A DNA stretch of 64,000 nucleotides from positions 4,257,001 to 4,321,000 of the forward strand of contig NC_081807.1 of assembly GCF_030704535.1 (NCBI RefSeq), read 5' to 3'. The notes under the pieces are model-generated. The model made no database searches and was not told the origin of the DNA. It saw only the letters and a list, made by a program, of their open reading frames with translations. Below, one piece after another: positions 47,974 through 64,000 of the stretch. Numbering within the stretch: position 1 is the stretch's first letter; each line of letters begins with the position of its first letter. This stretch comes from Vitis vinifera (lineage: Eukaryota > Streptophyta > Magnoliopsida > Vitales > Vitaceae). A program made the translations under genes and the position numbers.

Positions 47974-48769
47974 TTTTCTGCTTGAAAATGGCTGGTAAGT
48001 GAAGGCTACTCTGTTCACACTGTTCTTCATTCTTGGTATATATATATATAGGCCCACCCATAGCATATTCTTTATACCTACAACAATAAGAGATTGGTTT
48101 CTATGTTATTGTAAAGATGAAACTTATAGTCTCCCAAGAGCTGAAAGGATGGTGCCTGTGCCATAGAGGATTTGGAATGTAGAAGACTTTTCCTTTCCTT
48201 TATTTTTCATTTCTGAGGCAATCATGTAAGAGAAATTACAATTCAGTTCTCTTCTTTTGAGGTACTAATGAAGATAAGTTACAATTGAGTCTTTTAAGTT
48301 CCCCCATTTTTCTTATTTTTATTTTATTTGTTTGGCCTTCTCCCTTGATAGAGAAATTTCCAGCAGAAACAGAGGCCTATACATTTCCAGCCATGGGCTT
48401 CCAAGATCCATTTGGTTCTGCTCCACATAAGAACATAATAGCTGGTCAGTGGACGCCTAGAATCCTTCCAAAATCCTACCTTTCAGAATCCTAAAACCCA
48501 GAGTGAAAATAAACTCCACCAACCTGTCTTCTGCTGTTGTAAAGATCATATCAGAAGCTTAAGATTGAATTTGAAATTTCCCTGATTTTGCATGGAAAGG
48601 AAAAACAATCATGGGTTTGGCATATCAAAAATGAAGTGTATGATTCCTTGAGGCACCCCTTTCTATAAACAAACAGCATCACTTATAAACTACAAAAACA
48701 TACATTTCTGAACGAATATAAAGTCAAAACTCCTTCATATTTATAATTGTTGTTACATACACAATACCA
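47974..48769. other. XLG 3' flank and spacer
   Basis: Probable 3' UTR, including GCTGGTAAGTGAAG just after the stop, which could be the donor of a 3'-UTR intron. A short (TA)n run lies at 48037-48050. No further gene. Confidence 0.4.
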
Positions 48770-48979
48770 TCAAGGTGCAAAACGGTCCATGAGCAAACAC
48801 ACAGTTGCTTCTGAAAGTGTGCTTTCCTTCTCTAGCTTCTCCTTCAATTCTCCTTCTCTGCCCAATTCACTAGTGGGTTTGGATTTTGCTTCAGACCTGA
48901 ATGGCTTCCTGGCCCGGACTTGGACCATTTCTTTGAGCTTTGCAAGCTCATTCACACACAGCTCCACCATTGCAGACAT
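48770..48979 (-). CDS. Small protein of 69 residues, paralogue of the ORF at 51434-51640
   Basis: Intronless ORF with an ATG start. I do not recognise the family. It begins MSAMVELCVNELAKLKEMVQ, has a charged Lys/Glu-rich middle (about 25-52) that could form a helix, and ends SEATVCLLMDRFAP. The same start (MSGIVDMWTSEVAKLRQ) and end (SEASVSVIVEWFSA) recur in the neighbouring ORF while the middle differs. That pattern of conserved ends argues for a real protein. No signal peptide or membrane segment is visible. A TATA box on the same strand lies about 65 bp upstream. Confidence 0.62.
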   Translation of the reverse strand: MSAMVELCVNELAKLKEMVQVRARKPFRSEAKSKPTSELGREGELKEKLEKESTLSEATVCLLMDRFAP

Positions 48980-49043
48980 TTCTACAAGACTTGTTTATTG
49001 TTGGAAAACAGCTTTGTGGTGATGCCAAGGTATGAAGAAGGGG

Positions 49044-49051
49044 TTTATATA
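49044..49051 (-). promoter_or_regulatory. TATA box of the 69-residue ORF
   Basis: On the minus strand the sequence reads CTCTATATAAACCCC, about 65 bp before the ATG. Confidence 0.55.
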
Positions 49052-49059
49052 GAGAGGAA

Positions 49060-50068
49060 GAGGAGTTCGTGGTTTTCAAAAACTACTGTTGAAATCGGTG
49101 GTTTTGGGCTGAGGTGGAAAAAATCTGTGTGTGGAGGCCCATGGTGAAGCCGTGTTGATGGATATGTTTGGGATATTCCAAGGAACTGGTTGAGGTTATC
49201 TCCATGAGAAATTGTATTGGGTGTGAGTGTTCATACTTTTGTATACTATCCCTCCATGTATCAGGCTCTCATACCACCAGCTGATCTCATTGTCTTGCCC
49301 ATCAAACAAACAGAGTATCTGCAATACTAGATTTTGGTGTGAGCCAGAGAGATACAAGGAGCTCTCACTAAGATGTGGTGGTGGGTTTTTGGCCAGTAGC
49401 GGGGCCACAGAATTTGTATTCTACTGGAAAGTTCAAAAGGGGAGACTGTAGGGGATGAGGATGACCCAGACTCTAAACCCCTTTTCTTTTTCTTATTCCA
49501 TCAAAGGCATAGATGGTTCAAAAATGAAAAGATAATCCACTGTTTATCAAATCATTTTTGGAATTTTTATTTTTATTTTTTAAAAATAGAAAATAATAAT
49601 AACTGAGCATGAAAGGTATGAACTTAAATTTTAAAATTTGAGATAGTCTAAGTTCTTTAGAAGTCATTATGTTTTCCACACTAAGTATGAGTTCTTACAT
49701 TTTAAAAGAAGTTTATCCAAAGCATGATCATAAGTAATTGATCACCCAACTACTAAGATTAGGACTTGAACTTGCTATAACCTAATCCCTTGACATTTTG
49801 CATCATGTCAGGGTCATGCACGTGGTTGGAGAAACAATGATAGACAGAAAGCCTTCCTCAAGGGCCAATTCAGAAACACTTGGCAACTTCCCCAACTCTC
49901 CAAAATTGTGAGAAAGAGGAAGTAACGTGGAAAAAGAAGAGCAATACATGATCCTCAGCCTAACAAGTAGAATTCAAAAGAAAAGTATAGGTGGGCTTGG
50001 TTGCTGTCTTTTTAAATTGTTTTGAAAAATAATTTTTAGTGTTTTCAGGATAAAAAAAAAATTGTATT
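49060..50068. other. Spacer
   Basis: No gene seen. The part near 49060 is upstream of the small minus-strand gene. Confidence 0.5.
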
Positions 50069-51080
50069 CGAAAACTGAATTCTGAAAAATAATTTTTGTT
50101 CTCAAAAACACGAAAAACATGTTTAAAAGTTTTTTTTTAATTAATAAAATATTTTCTTCTATTAATTTGATATTATAAATATATAAACAATTTTTATATA
50201 CATAATTTATTTAAATTAAAAAATTATTATTATATTTAAAAATTATGTATAAATATATTAATTTTAATAATTTAAGAAAGAAGAAAAAACTTATGGGTGG
50301 AATGTGATGGTTGGATGAAGCTCACTTTCATAGAAAAAAAAAATACGAAAAACAATCTATTTTTTAAATAGTGAAAAAATAATGAAAATATCTTTTTATT
50401 ATTTTAAAAAACAAGTAGTTTTTGATAACATAAAAAACACAAAAAATAAAAACACATCCCCTTTCTCAAACACCAACCTCTCAAACACCAACCAAACATG
50501 CCCTCGGTCACTCAAAATTGAAAATTCAAAAAACAAAAATGGGGAGGGGAGCTTCGAAAACTGAATTCTGAAAATTAATTTTTGTTCTCAAAAACACGAA
50601 AAACATGTTTAAAAGTTTTTTTTTAATTAATAAAATATTTTCTTCTATTAATTTGATATTATAAATATATAAACAATTTTTATATACATAATTTATTTAA
50701 ATTAAAAAATTATTATTATATTTAAAAAATTTTATATCAATTATAATTTTTTTTTAAATAAATGCTGATTTTATAATTATGTATAAATATATTAATTTTA
50801 ATAATTTAAGAAAGAAGAAAAAACTTATGGGTGGAATGTGATGGTTGGATGAAAGTCACATTCATAGAAAAAAAAAAAAAACAAAAAATAATCTATTTTT
50901 TAAATAGTGAAAAAACAATGAAAATATCTTTTTATTATATTAAAAAAATAATTTTTGATAACATAAAAAACACAAAAAATAAAAACACATCCCCTTTCTC
51001 AAACACCAACCAAACATGCCCTTGGTCACTCAAAATTGAAAATTCAAAAAACAAAAATTGAAAATTCAAAAAACAAAAAG
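50069..51080 (+). repeat. Tandem duplication, unit about 490-535 bp
   Basis: CGAAAACTGAATTCTGAAAA at 50069 recurs at 50555. The copies stay closely alike through ACACATCCCCTTTCTCAAAC and CACTCAAAATTGAAAATTC. Copy 2 has about 50 extra bases near 50727-50775; copy 1 has a doubled CTCTCAAACACCAAC. AT-rich and non-coding; it lies between the two small paralogous ORFs. Confidence 0.88.
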
Positions 51081-51433
51081 GGGTGGGGGGGCTTGTCTTT
51101 TTCCATTAAATACATGTTGAATACTTGAGATTAGAATGTTAGGCATGTTTGAAATTGTGTAAAGAGTTTGGCAAGAATAATTTGTTTGTATATCATTCCA
51201 GTGACACTTTTGAAAGAAGAAACCATTACAGTCACTCATTATACCTCAAGTCTTTGTTAACTCATGACTTTTCAAGTCAAAACATACTCAGAAATATCTT
51301 GTTATAAACTCCAAGAACATAACTTACAGTCATTATTTGAAGTACAGAAAGGGAAAATCCGACCTCAAAATTACATTTCCTAAGAGCAATATTCACACTG
51401 ATTATTAAAGAAAGATAATATATCTTTTCTTGT

Positions 51434-51640
51434 TCAAGCGCTAAACCATTCCACAATCACTGAAACTGAAGCCTCAGAATACTTAAAAACAGGACACAAC
51501 AGAGATGAGCTTCCTTCATGAGGTGGAACCACCAGGGTCGGCTCTGGAGGGGCAGTGGTCGAGCCACTCGAGAAAAGGGTTTGGCCCTTTTGGCGCAGCT
51601 TGGCGACCTCACTAGTCCACATATCCACAATCCCAGACAT
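51434..51640 (-). CDS. Small protein of 68 residues, paralogue of the ORF at 48770-48979
   Basis: Intronless ORF. The first ATG is at 51640 (MSGIVDMWTSEVAKLRQKGQ). The middle is Ser/Pro/Thr-rich and the end is SEASVSVIVEWFSA. Ends are shared with the ORF 2.7 kb away and the middle is not. Same strand, same size and separate TATA boxes suggest an old tandem duplication. The family is not recognised. The predicted product is soluble, with amphipathic N- and C-terminal segments. Confidence 0.6.
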   Translation of the reverse strand: MSGIVDMWTSEVAKLRQKGQTLFSSGSTTAPPEPTLVVPPHEGSSSLLCPVFKYSEASVSVIVEWFSA

Positions 51641-51770
51641 GATCACTCAGTGACAAAAATATGAAAAAGAGAGTGATAAAGAGAGCAAAGGAAAAAATCT
51701 GCAAGTGCTTTTCCAGATGATTTGAAGATTTGGGTGTTTGATATTTTTGAGACGTGATCTTTTGGGGGTC

Positions 51771-51776
51771 TTTATA
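51771..51776 (-). promoter_or_regulatory. TATA box of the 68-residue ORF
   Basis: TATAAA on the minus strand (context CTACTATAAAGACC), about 130 bp before the ATG. Confidence 0.45.
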
Positions 51777-51779
51777 GTA

Positions 51780-53500
51780 GAGGTGACACATGGTTTATGG
51801 GAAAAGATATCTATGTGCTGTGCTCTGAAATAGAGACAAGGGGCATGTTGGTGGGTTTGAAAAGTATTAATTACTGTTTGAAACCACAGCAGGGCAGTGG
51901 TCATTGATTGATAGAATCGGGGGCATTGAAAAGAGTCTGTGAGCTTCCAAACCCACAGAGCTGAGGATAAGGTCAGGGGCGTCATTTGGATTATCACAAA
52001 CCCCTTTTCCTTTGAAAAGTAAACATATATACAATCGAGCAGTGCTAGCTTTATAGTTTAAATCATTTAATTGGATATGTTTTTTTTTAGTTGGTAATTG
52101 AAAAATTTAGGTTTTAAGATCAGTAATTAGATTTTAGCATTATACCTATTCAGATTGAGCTATTGATGCTAAAAATGAGCGATCATTTAGGGTTTTAACC
52201 TGATTATTATTCATATCGTATTTAGACTGACCAATTTAATAGAATGTATGAGTTTTTGACACGATACGAACATGACCCATCACTATAAATTATCACCCCT
52301 CATATGGACAGATTTGTTGAAATGATCTTAAATCAATATGGGTAGAAATGTCTTTTAAGCTTGTAAAGAAATTACAGTCCTCTGCTAGGGCTTTGTTTCC
52401 TGCTGTAATTCCCTGGTGACCTGTTTGAGCCTAGAAAGCGTCTCAAATGTCATTCACGCAGTGACCTTTTAACATAAGTATTTTTAATCTCTCTTAAGCT
52501 AAATGGATATTTGATATCCTATGAAGGGAAATTACAAAATATGAATGTTCATGATCTTCCTTCTTCAATTCATAGTCTTGTATGGTGTTGAAGAATTAAG
52601 AGACAGATGAAGAATATAGTCATATCCATCCTAAACAAGAAACTGCTGTCTGCCAAGGCATTTATCAAACAGCAGCAGGGGTGAAAGGAAGATGACTCTA
52701 TGCTACAAAATCATCCTTTGAAACTATGATTCTTATTATTCTAAAAGCAGCCAAATATTTCAACAGCAAAAACATGGAGATGCTTAAATTGAAGAGTAAA
52801 TTCTGATATGCAAGTGATGTTTGGCAACTTGCCAGTCAACTGCCTCTCTGGTGAAATGTTGGTTTCTCTGTTCAGCAACTTAGTGAGTGATCCTCGCACA
52901 AGCACATTAACAGGGCTTTTGGAACTCTTGTGGCCATGGGAGAAATGGGATTTGAAATGATAAGCTTTGAATCCCACCAACAGAGTGCTCGTATTCTGCT
53001 GGCCGGCATGCCGCACCCACAGCTTCATTAGTCTTTAAACCAGGGACTTAACGGCTAAGCAATGTCTTGGTGATAAATTGTGAGACACAGTCCAACCTTC
53101 TCACTTGGCTTTACCTGCTAAAGTGAGATCTATCTTGGACAGGCTTGGAGTATATCATTTTCCTGAGAAACCACTGATCCCTGAGGGAGGGCATGGGCCC
53201 AACAGAACATGCATCAGGCTACTTGGGTAGGGCACCTTATACAGAATCTCTCAGCAGCCATAGCAAATTTCTCACCAGAAGTGGTCTCTTATGAGCTGGA
53301 AGCAGGTGATACCACATTGGTAAAGTCAAGAAATAAAGCTCGCTGAGAGATGCACTGGCCGACTTCCTGGGTGGATGAGAGGTTCAAGTCGCTAGATCTT
53401 CAGTACAAGTGAATGGTGTGACCTTGCAGATCTGAGACTCCCTCTTTTACAAAATTACCAGAGACCAGCATTTTTAGCTATAATGGCAGGCCTCATAAGT
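51780..53500. other. Spacer and probable SMG1 3' UTR
   Basis: No firm gene. The bases just below 53501 follow the SMG1 stop codon and should be its 3' UTR. A 95-codon minus-strand ORF at 52741-53028 shows no recognisable motif and is left out. Confidence 0.45.

Positions 53501-64000
<10,500 letters not shown>

Noticed and set aside
52741..53028. 95-codon minus-strand ORF with an ATG
   Set aside because: No motif or recognisable family, and it lies downstream of SMG1 in probable 3' UTR or spacer; length alone is not enough.

Overview
The window is nuclear DNA of a flowering plant. Genes are intron-bearing, spacers are AT-rich, and the transposable elements are of plant type (Copia, LINE, Tourist-like MITEs). 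A CYP74 tandem pair, an SMG1 gene (absent from Arabidopsis thaliana) and the LINE type fit a woody eudicot. Grapevine (Vitis) is my best guess; this rests on recalled similarity and not on a search.

Layout. (1) 0-7 kb: the 3' end of one CYP74 cytochrome P450 gene and a complete intronless paralogue, with a U6 snRNA gene between them that has its own Pol III promoter. A MITE sits exactly at the stop codon of the complete CYP74 gene. (2) 7-18 kb: no convincing gene. It is dominated by a tandem duplication of about 2.9 kb, whose second copy was split by a 2.5 kb repeat-rich insertion. (3) 18.7-27.9 kb, minus strand: a complete seven-exon gene for proteasome assembly chaperone 2 (PSMG2/PAC2), which I could splice to 282 residues. 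Its second intron holds a decayed Copia element with both LTRs and a LINE tail inserted in it. (4) 28-37 kb: AT-rich spacer with two more copies of the MITE family and a cluster of ABRE-like sites. (5) 37.1-38.4 kb: an intronless seven-repeat WD40 gene of the JINGUBANG type. (6) 39-42 kb: spacer with an 810-bp tandem duplication. (7) 42.8-48.0 kb: an eight-exon extra-large G protein gene (XLG, 904 residues as spliced here), with three G-boxes and three W-box cores upstream. (8) 48.7-51.7 kb: two small intronless minus-strand ORFs that are paralogues of each other. (9) 53.5-64 kb, minus strand: the last three exons of SMG1, the phosphatidylinositol-3-kinase-related kinase of nonsense-mediated decay, including its FATC end. 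The intron before the FATC exons is 9.7 kb long. It contains a nest: a plus-strand LINE interrupted by a minus-strand LINE of the same kind and by a young, complete Copia element with identical 167-bp LTRs.

The genes do not form one pathway. They are independent housekeeping or signalling genes (proteasome assembly, G-protein signalling, RNA quality control, oxylipin metabolism) separated by transposon-rich spacers. I found no gene system that looks new in kind. The most notable items are the SMG1 intron nest with its potential inverted repeat, the MITE at the CYP74 stop codon, the pair of small paralogous proteins and the U6 gene. All product names come from recognised motifs and recalled family sequences, not from database searches.
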